Source: Saccharomonospora xinjiangensis XJ-54 (GTDB taxonomy: Bacteria > Actinomycetota > Actinomycetes > Mycobacteriales > Pseudonocardiaceae). From it: 64,000 bases of DNA. The position numbers were made by a program, and so were the translations under genes. The notes under the pieces were generated by a model, which saw only the letters and a list, made by a program, of their open reading frames with translations, was not told the origin of the DNA and did no database searches. The DNA is taken from the NCBI RefSeq assembly GCF_000258175.1, contig NZ_JH636049.1:892982-956981 (forward strand), given 5' to 3'. Every line of letters begins with the position of its first letter. Position 1 is the first letter of the stretch. Positions 16,831 to 26,059 of the stretch are shown here, piece by piece.

Positions 16831-17825
16831 GCCGTTCTCCTTGTCCGGAACTTCGACCGCCCCAGTGCCGCGTAGGCCACGGCGGCGATGATGATGACGC
16901 CCTGCACAGCCGACTCCAGTCCTCCCGAGACGCCGAGGAGGTTGAGCAACGAGAACAGGGCTTCCAACGTGAGCGCGCCCGCCATCGCGGCGACGACGGA
17001 ACCGCGTCCGCCACCGAGCACGACACCACCGAGCACGACAGCGGTGATGACCTGGAACTCCAGCCCCTCACCGACCTGCGCCGACACACCGGCGAAACCG
17101 CCGAGCAGGATCGCGGCGACGGCCGCCGAGAGCCCCGAGAGCACGAAGGCCAGCAGGCGCATCCCCTCGACGCTGCCACCACCGAGGCGGACCGCCGTTT
17201 CGTTGTCCCCGACAGCGACCAGGGTGCGGCCCCTCCCGCTGCGCATGAACATCACAGCCGCGACCACGAGCGCCGCGAGCAGCAGCACAGACCACGGCAC
17301 CTGACCGAGCAGTGGCACGTCGAAGCCTTCGCGACCCACCGTGCGAAACGCCTCGGTGAGCGAGCCGCGCGGCGCGCCACCCGTCCACAGGAACACCGCA
17401 CCGTCGAGTACCAGCAGCATCCCCAGCGTGACGATGAACGACGGCACCAAGAGCCGGGTGGTGACGAGCCCGTTGACCAGTCCCACCACCGCGCCGATCG
17501 CCAGCAGCAGCGGGATCACCCACAGCGTCGCCGACTCGTCGCCGTCCAGCAGCCTCGCGGCGATCACCACCTCTGCGGTCACCAGCGATCCCACCGAAAG
17601 ATCGAACCCACCGCTGACGATGACGAAGTACTGGCCAATCGCGAGGATCATCAACGGGGCTGCCCGCTTCAGCAACGCCAGGTATCCCGACGGCTCGCTG
17701 TAGGCAGGACCGGCGAAGGCGAGCGCCACCAGCAGCAACGCGAGGACGGCCAGTACGGGTCCTGTGCCGTCGGAGAACGTCGGGCGCGGCAGCCTGCGAG
17801 TCGCCTGCGTGTCTGGCTGCGTCAT
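16827..17825 (-). CDS. Sugar ABC transporter permease (RbsC-type) 2
   Basis: 332-residue CUT2 permease with about ten hydrophobic spans. The family signature GGFDLSVGSLVTA and the cytoplasmic loop TLVAVGDNETAVRLGG (EAA-like) are clear, and AVVLGGVVLGGGRGSV closes the transport core. The ATG at 17825 makes an ATGA overlap with the stop of the first permease and has AGGAGGG upstream; the longer frame upstream lies inside that gene. Forms a heterodimer with permease 1 under the double ATPase. Its own stop overlaps the start of the binding-protein gene by 4 bases. Confidence 0.92.
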   Translation of the reverse strand: MTQPDTQATRRLPRPTFSDGTGPVLAVLALLLVALAFAGPAYSEPSGYLALLKRAAPLMILAIGQYFVIVSGGFDLSVGSLVTAEVVIAARLLDGDESATLWVIPLLLAIGAVVGLVNGLVTTRLLVPSFIVTLGMLLVLDGAVFLWTGGAPRGSLTEAFRTVGREGFDVPLLGQVPWSVLLLAALVVAAVMFMRSGRGRTLVAVGDNETAVRLGGGSVEGMRLLAFVLSGLSAAVAAILLGGFAGVSAQVGEGLEFQVITAVVLGGVVLGGGRGSVVAAMAGALTLEALFSLLNLLGVSGGLESAVQGVIIIAAVAYAALGRSKFRTRRTA

Positions 17826-18817
17826 CGGGTGGCCCTCCTGCGACGGGCGTACAGGGCGACGGCCACGATCAGCACCACTCCACGGACGACGTCCTTGAAG
17901 AACGAGTTCATGCCGAGGTCGTCGAAGATCGTGTCGAGCGTGGCGAGGATGAGAACGCCGCCGATCGTGCCCGCGACCCCGCCCCGGCCTCCGGCGAGGA
18001 TCGTGCCGCCGAGCACGACGGCCGCGATGGACTCCAGGTCGTAGCCGCCGTCGATCCCCACCCACGGCGAGCCGGAGCCGAGCCTGCTCGCCAGGAACAG
18101 GCCCGCCAGCCCCGCCGCTACCGCGCACAGCACGTGCACGGTGATCACGGTGCGGTCGTGACGGATACCGGAGAACCGCGCGACCTCCTCGTCGCCGCCC
18201 ACGGCGTACACGTGATAGCCGGGGCGGGTCCTCGCGAGGAACCACCAGGCGAGGACGGCCAGCCCGAACATCAGCAAAGCCGAAACCGGGACAGGTCCGA
18301 TGCGGTCGTAGCCGAGATGCTGGAACACCCTCGGCACCTCACCAGCGGGGCCTTCGTAGTTGTGTTCCAGATAACCCCGGATCACCAGGCCCGTGCCGAG
18401 TGTGGCGATGAAGGCATTGACCTTCAGCTTCGTCACCACGAGCCCGTTGACCAGACCCACGCCTGCCGCACACGCGATCGTGAGCAACACGGCGGGCAGG
18501 ATCATCGACTCCTTGCCCGCCATCGTCTCCGCCGCGATCAGCGAACACAGCCCGGCGAGATAGGCCACCGACAGGTCGAGCTTGCCGGTCAGGATGACCA
18601 TCGTCTGTCCGATCGCGACAAGGCCGAGCGCGGTGCTGCGGGTCAGGATGTTCAGAATGCCACCCTGATCGAGCAGCACCCCTCCTCTCACACCGACGAG
18701 CACGCTGCCCACGATCAGCACCAGCACCAGGGCCGCGTAGACGGCGACGACGGGGTTCTTGAGCTGCCGAGTCCATTCAGGACGTTTCACTACGGGAGCC
18801 GGGACAACCTCGCTCAC
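17822..18817 (-). CDS. Sugar ABC transporter permease (RbsC-type) 1
   Basis: 331-residue CUT2 permease. Signatures: GKLDLSVAYLAGL after TM2, VYAVGGDEEVARFSGI in the ATPase-contact loop, and VVLGGTILAGGRGG near the C-terminus. The start is GTG 18817, which overlaps the stop of a 24-codon mini-ORF (GTGA) and uses CAGGAGG inside that mini-ORF as ribosome site. In most related operons this GTG would overlap the ATPase stop directly; here a 71-base tandem duplication has separated them. Confidence 0.92.
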   Translation of the reverse strand: MSEVVPAPVVKRPEWTRQLKNPVVAVYAALVLVLIVGSVLVGVRGGVLLDQGGILNILTRSTALGLVAIGQTMVILTGKLDLSVAYLAGLCSLIAAETMAGKESMILPAVLLTIACAAGVGLVNGLVVTKLKVNAFIATLGTGLVIRGYLEHNYEGPAGEVPRVFQHLGYDRIGPVPVSALLMFGLAVLAWWFLARTRPGYHVYAVGGDEEVARFSGIRHDRTVITVHVLCAVAAGLAGLFLASRLGSGSPWVGIDGGYDLESIAAVVLGGTILAGGRGGVAGTIGGVLILATLDTIFDDLGMNSFFKDVVRGVVLIVAVALYARRRRATR

Positions 18818-18899
18818 ACGGCCTCCTGCGTCCTGCGGGACACCCGCACCCGATCGGCCTCAGTAAGCGGCACAAAATCCTCGCTCACACGGCCTCCTG
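18808..18899. repeat. 21-base direct repeat at ATPase/permease junction
   Basis: An identical 21-base unit beginning CCTCGCTCACACGG occurs at 18808-18828 and 18879-18899, 71 bases apart. Each copy carries a ribosome site, a stop codon and an overlapping GTG start on the minus strand. The 50 bases between the copies have no match elsewhere that I can see. Confidence 0.9.
18814..18888 (-). CDS. 24-codon mini-ORF at duplicated gene junction
   Basis: Small open frame starting at GTG 18888, inside a GTGA overlap with the ATPase stop, and ending TGA 18814 in a second GTGA overlap with the permease start. Its first three residues (VSE) copy the permease start, and its last five (TQEAV) copy the ATPase C-terminus. 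It therefore arose by tandem duplication of the ATPase/permease junction. CAGGAGG precedes its start as well. It may be translated only as a coupling bridge; a function for the peptide is doubtful. Confidence 0.45.
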   Translation of the reverse strand: MSEDFVPLTEADRVRVSRRTQEAV

Positions 18900-20408
18900 T
18901 GTCGTCTCCACGGCGTGGCCCGTCGCCAGCCTCATCACCGCCTCCTCCGTCGGAGGTGAGGGCAGTCCGCCCGCGATCCGCCCGTCATGCATCACGAGCA
19001 CCCGGTCACTCATGCCGATCAACTCGGGCAGCTCCGACGAGATCATCAGAATCGCCACGCCGTCACGAGCCAGTCCGCGCAGCAGCTCGTACACCGCCTG
19101 CTTCGCGCCGACGTCGATGCCTCGGGTCGGTTCGTCCACGACGAGCACCCTCGGCTCGACAGCCAGCCATTTCGCGAGCACGACCTTCTGCTGGTTCCCC
19201 CCGGAGAGGAACCGCACCTCCTGGTCCGGAGAGCGCGCGACCACGGTCACCGACTCCAGCAGGTCCGCAAGCGACACCGGTTTCAACCGTGCACGCCGGG
19301 AGAACGCGGCCCTGCGCACGAGCAACGTGTTGTCCCGCACCGATTGCCGCAGCGCCAGGCCCTCGCCCTTGCGGTCCTCGGTGACGTACGCGATGCCGAG
19401 CCGGACAGCCGCACGGGGCGACGTCAGGCGCACCACCTCGCCGTCCAGTTCCACCGTTCCCGCACGGAACGGCTCGACGCCGCACACCGCACGCGCCACC
19501 GCAGACCGGCCCGCGCCCTGCAAGCCGGCGAGACCGACGATCTCCCCTGCCCTCACGGTGAGGTCGATGTCCGAGAGCCGCTCGTTGGCGCAACTCACCA
19601 GCCGCAGGCGTGTGCCACCCAGTTCGGACTCGGTCGCCCTCGGCGGGAACAGGGTGTCGAGCGAGCGGCCCACCATGTGCCGCACGAGGTCGTCACTCGT
19701 CAGCTCACGCGCAGGCTGGGAGGTCACGAGCGCGCCGTCCTTGAGCACCGTGATCCGGTGGCTGAGGTCGAACACCTCCACGAGGCGGTGGGAGACGTAG
19801 AGGACAGCGATACCCCGCTCGCACAGCCGGCGCACGAGCCGGTACAGCAACTCCACCTCGTGGTCGGCCAGAGCCGCTGTGGGCTCGTCCATCGCGAGCA
19901 CCCTGACATCGGTGGACAGCGCTTTGACGATCTCCACGACCTGACGCTGCGCCACCGAAAGCAGCCGCACGGGGTCGCGAGGCGAGATTCCCGTCGCTCC
20001 GAGATCGTCCAGCAGCGCCGCCGTGTCGGCCTCCATGCGCCGCCGGTCAACCACGCCCCTGCGGACAGGCTCCGAGCCGAGGAACACGTTCTCCGCGACG
20101 GAACGATCGCCGAGCAGGTTCAGCTCCTGGTGGACGATCGACACACCCGACGCCTGAGCCTGCCGGGGCGAGGAGAACGTGACCTGCCTGCCGTCGAGCT
20201 CGACGCTGCCCGCATCAGCGGTGTGGACCCCGGCCAGGATCTTCATCAGCGTGGACTTGCCCGCGCCGTTCTCTCCCACCAGCGCGTGCACCTCACCGGG
20301 ATGGAGATCGAGATCCACACCGCGGAGCACCGGGTTGCCGAGGAACTCCTTGGTGATGCCCCGCATCCGGACAACCGGCGCGTCCCCGGTGAGGCCAGTC
20401 ACAGTCAT
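18885..20408 (-). CDS. Sugar ABC transporter ATP-binding protein (RbsA-type, double ATPase)
   Basis: 507-residue ATPase with two fused ABC domains, as in RbsA/MglA. Domain 1 has Walker A GENGAGKST, signature SVAQRQ and Walker B LAMDEPTAAL. Domain 2 has a degenerate P-loop region (GLQGAGRSA), signature FLSGGNQQKVV and LVVDEPTRGID. Start ATG 20408 is chosen over the longer frame because the family N-terminus (VVRMRGITKEF) begins just after it. A TTGACA/TATTGT promoter ends 8 bases before this ATG and no ribosome site is visible, so the message is probably leaderless. First gene of the sugar operon. Confidence 0.92.
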   Translation of the reverse strand: MTVTGLTGDAPVVRMRGITKEFLGNPVLRGVDLDLHPGEVHALVGENGAGKSTLMKILAGVHTADAGSVELDGRQVTFSSPRQAQASGVSIVHQELNLLGDRSVAENVFLGSEPVRRGVVDRRRMEADTAALLDDLGATGISPRDPVRLLSVAQRQVVEIVKALSTDVRVLAMDEPTAALADHEVELLYRLVRRLCERGIAVLYVSHRLVEVFDLSHRITVLKDGALVTSQPARELTSDDLVRHMVGRSLDTLFPPRATESELGGTRLRLVSCANERLSDIDLTVRAGEIVGLAGLQGAGRSAVARAVCGVEPFRAGTVELDGEVVRLTSPRAAVRLGIAYVTEDRKGEGLALRQSVRDNTLLVRRAAFSRRARLKPVSLADLLESVTVVARSPDQEVRFLSGGNQQKVVLAKWLAVEPRVLVVDEPTRGIDVGAKQAVYELLRGLARDGVAILMISSELPELIGMSDRVLVMHDGRIAGGLPSPPTEEAVMRLATGHAVETTQEAV

Positions 20409-20416
20409 GACTGGGC

Positions 20417-20446
20417 ACAATAGTGTCGATCTTTTGCGTATGTCAA
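20417..20446 (-). promoter_or_regulatory. Consensus promoter of the sugar ABC operon (probable leaderless start)
   Basis: Read on the minus strand: -35 TTGACA (20446-20441), 18 bases, -10 TATTGT (20422-20417). The ATG of the ATPase gene lies at 20408, where transcription should begin, so the mRNA is predicted to be leaderless. Confidence 0.65.
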
Positions 20447-20453
20447 ACAAAAG
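20431..20453. promoter_or_regulatory. Candidate operator overlapping the sugar-operon promoter
   Basis: A 6-base inverted repeat, CTTTTG at 20431-20436 and CAAAAG at 20448-20453, spans the spacer and covers the -35 box. The position suits a repressor (LacI or ROK type), but no such regulator gene lies nearby. Confidence 0.4.
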
Positions 20454-20569
20454 TTGCGACTTACAACACCTAAGCGCGCGTGCAGCGCACTCAACGATGG
20501 CTATCACACATCGTCGATCTCACCCGTTCGGAAGATCCACCGTCGCTGGTGAGCAGATAGAACTAGGAC

Positions 20570-21508
20570 ATGCGCAGCCGCCGGAGCCTGGTCGCCGTCC
20601 TCGTGTCCGTGCTCGCCCCGATACTCACCCTGACCTTTCTGAGCCCCGCGGCCTCGGCCACGTCAGCCCGGCCAACGGGTCAGTCGCACGCTCCGTCGTC
20701 CCAGTGGTCGCACGGCTGGACGCACTACGTCGCGCTCGGCGACTCCTACACCTCCGGCCCGCTCATCCCGTTCCAGCGCCTCGATCCCGTCGGCTGCCTG
20801 CGCTCCACGGCGAACTACCCTTCGCTCGTCGCCTATCGCCTCGGCCACACTGTGCTCACCGACGCCAGTTGCGCCGGGGCCGACACCGGCGACATGACGT
20901 CACCGCAGAAGATCACGTTCGGGTACAACCGCCCGCAGTTCGACGCGCTGCGGCCCGACACCGACCTGGTCACCATCGGCATCGGCGGCAACGACCACAG
21001 CGTGTTCGGCAGCGTCATCGGCACGTGCCCCGGGCTCCGCGACTCCGATCCGACAGGAAGCCCATGCAGGGAGCATTTCACCGTCGATGGCGTTGACACG
21101 CTGAAGGCCGCCATCACCAAGACACGCGAGGACGTCGAGGCTGTGCTCGACGGCGTCCGGGAACGGTCACCGGAGGCCACGATCCTGCTCATCGGGTACC
21201 CGAGGATCGCCCCGCCGAGCGGAACGTGCCCCGGCATCCTGCCGTTCGCCGACGGGGACTACGCCTGGCTGAACGACATCGAAGAGACACTCAACGCCGC
21301 GCTCGCCACCGCCGCCGCGAACAACGGCACGACGACGTTCATCGACACCTATCCCGCATCCCTCGGCCACGACGCGTGCGCCGACCACGCGTGGATCCAA
21401 GGTCAACACATCAACCCCATCGGCGCGGCGAACTACCACCCGAACCGCTGGGGCATGGAGGGCGTCGCCGAGGTCATCCTCGGACACCTCGGCGAGCGAG
21501 GGTGGTGA
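20570..21508 (+). CDS. Secreted SGNH/GDSL lipase
   Basis: 312-residue exported esterase/lipase. Signal peptide (MRSRRSLVAVLVSVLAP to ASA, about 30 residues); catalytic block I GDSYTSG with Ser59; block III GIGGND; block V with His290 in NYHPNRWG preceded by an Asp-containing loop (GHDACADH). Six cysteines, in the CLRST, CAGAD, CPGLR, CREH, CPG and CADH segments, allow three disulfides as in Streptomyces extracellular lipases of this type. No clear ribosome site precedes ATG 20570. It is divergent from the sugar operon and ends in a hairpin shared with valS. Confidence 0.9.
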   Translation: MRSRRSLVAVLVSVLAPILTLTFLSPAASATSARPTGQSHAPSSQWSHGWTHYVALGDSYTSGPLIPFQRLDPVGCLRSTANYPSLVAYRLGHTVLTDASCAGADTGDMTSPQKITFGYNRPQFDALRPDTDLVTIGIGGNDHSVFGSVIGTCPGLRDSDPTGSPCREHFTVDGVDTLKAAITKTREDVEAVLDGVRERSPEATILLIGYPRIAPPSGTCPGILPFADGDYAWLNDIEETLNAALATAAANNGTTTFIDTYPASLGHDACADHAWIQGQHINPIGAANYHPNRWGMEGVAEVILGHLGERGW

Positions 21509-21529
21509 CGAGTTCCGCCACCACCCTCG
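21497..21529. terminator. Bidirectional hairpin between lipase and valS
   Basis: An 11-base perfect stem (21497-21507 with 21519-21529, CGAGGGTGGTG) and an 11-base loop. It overlaps the lipase stop codon and ends 4 bases before the valS stop. Confidence 0.75.
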
Positions 21530-21532
21530 GCG

Positions 21533-24172
21533 TCACGAGCCGAGCTGGTCCAACCGGGCCGTGATGCGCTCAATGTCGGCGGCGGCGATATCCCTGCGAG
21601 CGCGGATCTTCTCCACCACGTCGGCGGGAGCCTTGTCCAAGAAGGATTGATTGCCGAGTTTGCCCTCGGTCTGCTTCAGCTCCTTGCTCGCCACGGCGAG
21701 ATCCTTCTCCAGCCGCTTGCGTTCGACCGCGACGTCGATGGCACCCGAGGTGTCCACCTCCACCGTCGCCATGCCGCCGGACAGCGCGACCTCCAGCGAC
21801 GCCGTCGCCGAGAAGCCGTCACCCGGCGACGTGAGCCTGGCCAGCGCACGCACGGCCTCCTCGTGGCCCGCGATGACCGCGAAACCGTCACCGGACAACC
21901 GTGTCGCGACGCGCTGGCCGGGTTTGAGGCCCTGATCCGAGCGGAACCGCCGCACCTCCGTGACGAGCTTCTGCACGTCCACGATGCGCGCGTCGGCGCC
22001 GGGGTCGGGCTGCCTGGTCCACTTCTCACCGGCCGGCCATTCGGCCACCACGAGCGACTCCCCGCCCGTGAGCGTGATCCACAGGCGCTCCGTGATGAAC
22101 GGGATGAACGGATGCAATAGCCGCAGCACGACGTCGAGCACGTGGCCGAGCACCGCACGCGTGCCGTCGGCGTGCTCACCGGAGAGCTGCACCTTCGCCA
22201 GTTCCAGGTACCAGTCGCAGAACTCGTCCCACGTGAAGTGGTAGAGCACGTTCGTGGCCTTGGCGAACTGGAATCGCTCAAGCAGATCATCCACTTCGGA
22301 CACCACGGTGGAGAGCCTGCCGAGAATCCAGCGGTCGGACTCGGTGAGCTCGCTGGCGTCGGGCACCGGCGTCGCGACGGTGGCGCCGTTGGACAGCGCG
22401 AACCGCGTGGCGTTCCACAGCTTCGTGCAGAAGTTGCGTGAGCCCGCGGCCCACTCCTCGGCCAGCGCCATGTCGGCGCCAGGGTTGGCTCCGCGCGCGA
22501 GCGTGAACCGGGTGGCGTCCGCACCGAAACGGTCCATCCAGTCGAGCGGGTCGATGACGTTGCCGCGCGACTTCGACATCTTCTTGCCCTGGGCGTCCCT
22601 GATGAGCCCGTGCAGGTAGATGTGCTCGAACGGAATCGAACGCTCCGGTCCGTTGTCCCGCATGCCGTACAGGCCGAACATCATCATCCTGGCGACCCAG
22701 AAGAAGAGGATGTCGTAGCCGGTGGACAGCACGCTGGACGGGTAAAACTTCGTCAGGTCGGCCGTCGGCTCGGGCCAGCCCATCGTGGACATCGGCCACA
22801 GGCCCGACGAGAACCACGTGTCGAGCACGTCCGCGTCCTGCGTCCAGCCCTCACCCGTCGGCGGCTGCTCGTCGGGGCCGACGCACACCGTCTCGCCGTT
22901 CGGGCCGTACCAGACCGGAATGCGGTGGCCCCACCACAACTGGCGCGAGATGGTCCAGTCGTGCATGTCGTCAACCCAGTCGAAGTAGCGCTTCGCCAGC
23001 TCAGGCGGGTGGATCTTCACACGGCCGTCGCGCACGGCGTCGCCTGCCGCCTTGGCCAGCGGCTCGACCTTCACCCACCACTGCAACGACAGGCGCGGTT
23101 CCACCACGGTGTCGCAACGCGAGCAATGGCCGACCGCGTGCACGTAGGGGCGCTTCTCCGCCACGATGCGGCCCTGCTCCCGCAGCGCCGCGACGATGGC
23201 GGGACGGGCCTCGAAGCGGTCCATGCCCTCGAAAGGACCGTGCGAGGTGATCACGCCGCGCTCATTCATGATCGTCGGCATGGGCAGGTCGTGCCGCTTG
23301 CCGATCTCGAAGTCGTTGGGGTCGTGCGCGGGCGTCACCTTGACGGCACCCGTGCCGAACTCCGGGTCCACGTGGGCATCGGCCACGATCGGGATACGCC
23401 GCCCCGTCAGCGGCAGTTCGACCTCGGTGCCCACGAGGTGCGCGTAGCGCTCGTCGTCAGGGTGCACCGCCACGGCCGTGTCGCCGAGCATCGTCTCGGC
23501 CCGTGTCGTGGCCACGACGATCGAGTCGTCCCCGTCGCCGTAGCGGATGGAGACGAGTTCGCCGTCGTCGTCGGAGTGATCCACCTCGATGTCCGACAGT
23601 GCCGTCATGCAGCGCGGGCACCAGTTGATGATGCGCTCGGCGCGGTACACCAGGCCGTCGTCGTAGAGGCGCTTGAACATCGTCTGGACGGCCTTCGACA
23701 GGCCCTCGTCCATCGTGAACCGCTCGCGCGACCAGTCAACGCCGTCACCGAGGCGCTTCATCTGGTCGAGGATCCTGCCGCCGTACTCGGCCTTCCACTC
23801 CCAGACCCGCTCGACGAACCGCTCGCGTCCGAGGTCGTGGCGGGAAAGGCCCTCCTTGACCAGTTCCCGTTCCACGACGTTCTGCGTCGCGATACCCGCG
23901 TGGTCCATGCCGGGGAGCCACAGCACCTCGTAGCCCTGCATGCGCCGCCGCCGCGTCATGGCGTCCATGAGCGTGTGGTTGAGCGCATGCCCCATGTGCA
24001 GGCTGCCGGTGACGTTGGGCGGCGGAAGCACGATGGTGAACGGCGGCTTGTCCGACGTCGCGTCGGCGGTGAAGTAGCCAGCCGCTACCCACCGCTGGTA
24101 GATGTCGGCCTCTTCGTCGGCCGGATTCCACGCGTTGGGCAGGTCGGGGGTGCTGGCTGCGGTCTCCGTCAC
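21533..24172 (-). CDS. valS: Valyl-tRNA synthetase
   Basis: Class Ia synthetase that charges tRNA-Val, with CP1 editing of threonyl and other wrong products. 879 residues from GTG 24172. The class I HIGH motif appears as HMGH (59-62) within [13 protein letters not shown], and KMSKS is intact ([11 protein letters not shown]). Two zinc-like knuckles are seen, WCPRCM and HCSRCD. A C-terminal coiled-coil of about 65 residues ([16 protein letters not shown]) matches ValRS. A start at ATG 24211 is possible, but family alignment favours 24172. No T-box leader is evident. Confidence 0.97.
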   Translation of the reverse strand: MTETAASTPDLPNAWNPADEEADIYQRWVAAGYFTADATSDKPPFTIVLPPPNVTGSLHMGHALNHTLMDAMTRRRRMQGYEVLWLPGMDHAGIATQNVVERELVKEGLSRHDLGRERFVERVWEWKAEYGGRILDQMKRLGDGVDWSRERFTMDEGLSKAVQTMFKRLYDDGLVYRAERIINWCPRCMTALSDIEVDHSDDDGELVSIRYGDGDDSIVVATTRAETMLGDTAVAVHPDDERYAHLVGTEVELPLTGRRIPIVADAHVDPEFGTGAVKVTPAHDPNDFEIGKRHDLPMPTIMNERGVITSHGPFEGMDRFEARPAIVAALREQGRIVAEKRPYVHAVGHCSRCDTVVEPRLSLQWWVKVEPLAKAAGDAVRDGRVKIHPPELAKRYFDWVDDMHDWTISRQLWWGHRIPVWYGPNGETVCVGPDEQPPTGEGWTQDADVLDTWFSSGLWPMSTMGWPEPTADLTKFYPSSVLSTGYDILFFWVARMMMFGLYGMRDNGPERSIPFEHIYLHGLIRDAQGKKMSKSRGNVIDPLDWMDRFGADATRFTLARGANPGADMALAEEWAAGSRNFCTKLWNATRFALSNGATVATPVPDASELTESDRWILGRLSTVVSEVDDLLERFQFAKATNVLYHFTWDEFCDWYLELAKVQLSGEHADGTRAVLGHVLDVVLRLLHPFIPFITERLWITLTGGESLVVAEWPAGEKWTRQPDPGADARIVDVQKLVTEVRRFRSDQGLKPGQRVATRLSGDGFAVIAGHEEAVRALARLTSPGDGFSATASLEVALSGGMATVEVDTSGAIDVAVERKRLEKDLAVASKELKQTEGKLGNQSFLDKAPADVVEKIRARRDIAAADIERITARLDQLGS

Positions 24173-24256
24173 GATCAGTAAGTCTACGAACGTCCGCTGG
24201 GCGCCGTGCACCGGCTCTCACCTGCCACGACAGGGCGGCGCAGGACGCCACCGTCG

Positions 24257-24916
24257 TCATTCGCCTCGGGACGCCTCCTTCCTGGCGGCGTCGCAGATCG
24301 CCATGACGGCGAGGCGGCGCCGGTCGCCGGTCGGCTCATCGGCCGCTTTGATCGTCTTGAGAGCACGCCGGGCCGTCTTGACGTTCTCGTGGCCCACGAT
24401 GTATTTAAGCGCGGCCCTGCCGGGCAGGCGGAGTTGCGCGACCGTGCGCACGTCCGGCTGTTCGCCATGGACCAGCACCCGGTGCAGCCGCGCCTTTACC
24501 TGTTCCCTGTACCAGGGATTCGCCGCGAGCCAGCGAACGGTGACGAGGACCTTCAGCACCCTGCGCTCGGATCGCCGCAGGATGCCACGTTCGACGAGAC
24601 CATCGAGCAGGTGGAGCTTCAGGTCCGCGCCCGCCAGCGTGCGGATCACACGGACGATCGGCTGTCCGGCGAGGCCGTTGAACAGCCGCAGCAGCACATC
24701 GTCGAGGACACCGTGACCGGTCGGAGTGCCGTCCCTGACGACGATCCTGCCCCTGCGACCGCCATCCGCCTTCGTCGAGACGCCCACCCGCCCCAGCAGA
24801 ACAAGGTCGATCAGCACCGCGCCTGCCAGTCCCCAGCGCAGCTCGGAGGTCACAAGGACCTCGCTCCCCGCCTCGGGGTCGAAGGCGACCAGCAACATTT
24901 CCTCGGCGAGGAGCAT
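24257..24916 (-). CDS. GPP34 (Golgi phosphoprotein 3)-family protein
   Basis: 219-residue protein related to GOLPH3. Family features seen: the N-terminal LLAEEMLLVAFD, the short helix LRWGLAGAVLIDLVLLGRV, the central LLDGLVERGILRR, and a long helical C-terminal half. In eukaryotes GOLPH3 binds PI4P and glycosyltransferases. Actinobacteria often carry several copies of unknown role, perhaps membrane-associated. It precedes valS on the same strand with an 84-base gap and may share its transcript. Function is not assigned beyond the family. Confidence 0.85.
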   Translation of the reverse strand: MLLAEEMLLVAFDPEAGSEVLVTSELRWGLAGAVLIDLVLLGRVGVSTKADGGRRGRIVVRDGTPTGHGVLDDVLLRLFNGLAGQPIVRVIRTLAGADLKLHLLDGLVERGILRRSERRVLKVLVTVRWLAANPWYREQVKARLHRVLVHGEQPDVRTVAQLRLPGRAALKYIVGHENVKTARRALKTIKAADEPTGDRRRLAVMAICDAARKEASRGE

Positions 24917-25186
24917 GCGCCAACCCTACGGGCGGGCCGTTCACCACGACAGGGCCACGAAGAGCGACACCACAGCCAGCGCCAGGTAACAACGTCGTTC
25001 GTCGCGGCGGCACCTCTCGTGGTCGAGCGGTCGGCAACGTCGGGCCTTCGACGCGCTCGCCCCTCGAAACGTGACTCCACAGTGGCGATCTCACGAGCAC
25101 TTCGCTCATGCGAGCCCGTCGCGCGCCGCGACATCATGGGAAGCGGCGAACCAGTTCGCACCTGAGAAGCGAGGAAGTGATACACC

Positions 25187-26005
25187 GTGGGGCGAGTGAC
25201 CGTACGCAGGCCCGTGCGCACGCTGACGCCACAGGGACAGCGGCGACGGCCGGACACCCTCGCGGTCGAGGAACCGTTGGAGATCCGCATCTCGGGCACC
25301 CCACTGGCGGTCACCATGCGAACACCCGGCCACGACGTCGAACTGGCTCACGGCTTCCTGCTGTCGGAAGGCGTCATCGGCCACAGAGAGGACGTCGTGC
25401 TCGCGCGGTACTGCGACGGCGTTGACGACGAGGGGCGCAACACCTACAACGTCCTCGACCTCACCCTGGCCGACGACGTGCCCATGCCCGGCGTCGGTGT
25501 GCGCCGCAACTTCTACACCACCTCCTCGTGCGGGGTGTGTGGAAAGGCCGCGCTGGACGCCGTGCGACTCGCCAGCCGGTTCCCGCCCTCGGACTCCGGA
25601 TTCACGATCGACGCCGAACTCCTGACCACCCTGCCCGGCGCGCTGAGACGACGGCAGCGCGTGTTCGCCGCCACCGGCGGGCTGCACGGGGCCGGGCTGT
25701 TCACCTCGGACGGCACCCTCCTCGCCGTGCGGGAGGACGTCGGAAGGCACAACGCCGTTGACAAGATCCTCGGCTGGGCGCTCCAGCAGAACCGTGTTCC
25801 CGCATCCGATCTGGGCCTTCTGCTGTCCGGCCGTGCCTCGTTCGAGTTGGTTCAGAAGGCCGCGATGGCGGGTATCTCCCTCGTCGCTGCCGTCTCCGCT
25901 CCGTCCTCACTGGCCGTCGCGCTCGCCGAGGATCACCACATGACACTGGTCGGTTTTTTGCGGGGGCAAAGCATGAATCTGTATACCGGAAACGGAATCG
26001 CATGA
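25187..26005 (+). CDS. fdhD: FdhD sulfur carrier for formate dehydrogenase
   Basis: Delivers sulfur from a cysteine desulfurase to the molybdenum cofactor of formate dehydrogenase. 272 residues. The sulfur-accepting cysteine pair lies in [10 protein letters not shown] (Cys115, Cys118). [36 protein letters not shown] and [17 protein letters not shown] are family blocks. GTG 25187 is used; GTG 25196 is an alternative. No formate dehydrogenase gene is in the window. The 270 bases upstream, to the divergent GPP34 gene, show nothing recognisable. Confidence 0.95.
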   Translation: MGRVTVRRPVRTLTPQGQRRRPDTLAVEEPLEIRISGTPLAVTMRTPGHDVELAHGFLLSEGVIGHREDVVLARYCDGVDDEGRNTYNVLDLTLADDVPMPGVGVRRNFYTTSSCGVCGKAALDAVRLASRFPPSDSGFTIDAELLTTLPGALRRRQRVFAATGGLHGAGLFTSDGTLLAVREDVGRHNAVDKILGWALQQNRVPASDLGLLLSGRASFELVQKAAMAGISLVAAVSAPSSLAVALAEDHHMTLVGFLRGQSMNLYTGNGIA

Positions 26006-26011
26006 GGACAG

Positions 26012-26030
26012 ACAAGCCCTGAGGGCTTGT
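26012..26030 (+). terminator. Short hairpin after fdhD
   Basis: An 8-base stem, ACAAGCCC with GGGCTTGT, and a 3-base loop begin 7 bases after the fdhD stop. No U tract follows. Plausible terminator or transcript-end stabiliser. Confidence 0.5.
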
Positions 26031-26059
26031 GGAGTCACCTGGGGGTGCGGGTGCTGAGG

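Noticed and set aside
21533..24211. T-box leader or longer N-terminus for valS
   Set aside because: The ATG at 24211 adds 13 residues without family similarity, and the short upstream gap holds no T-box elements.
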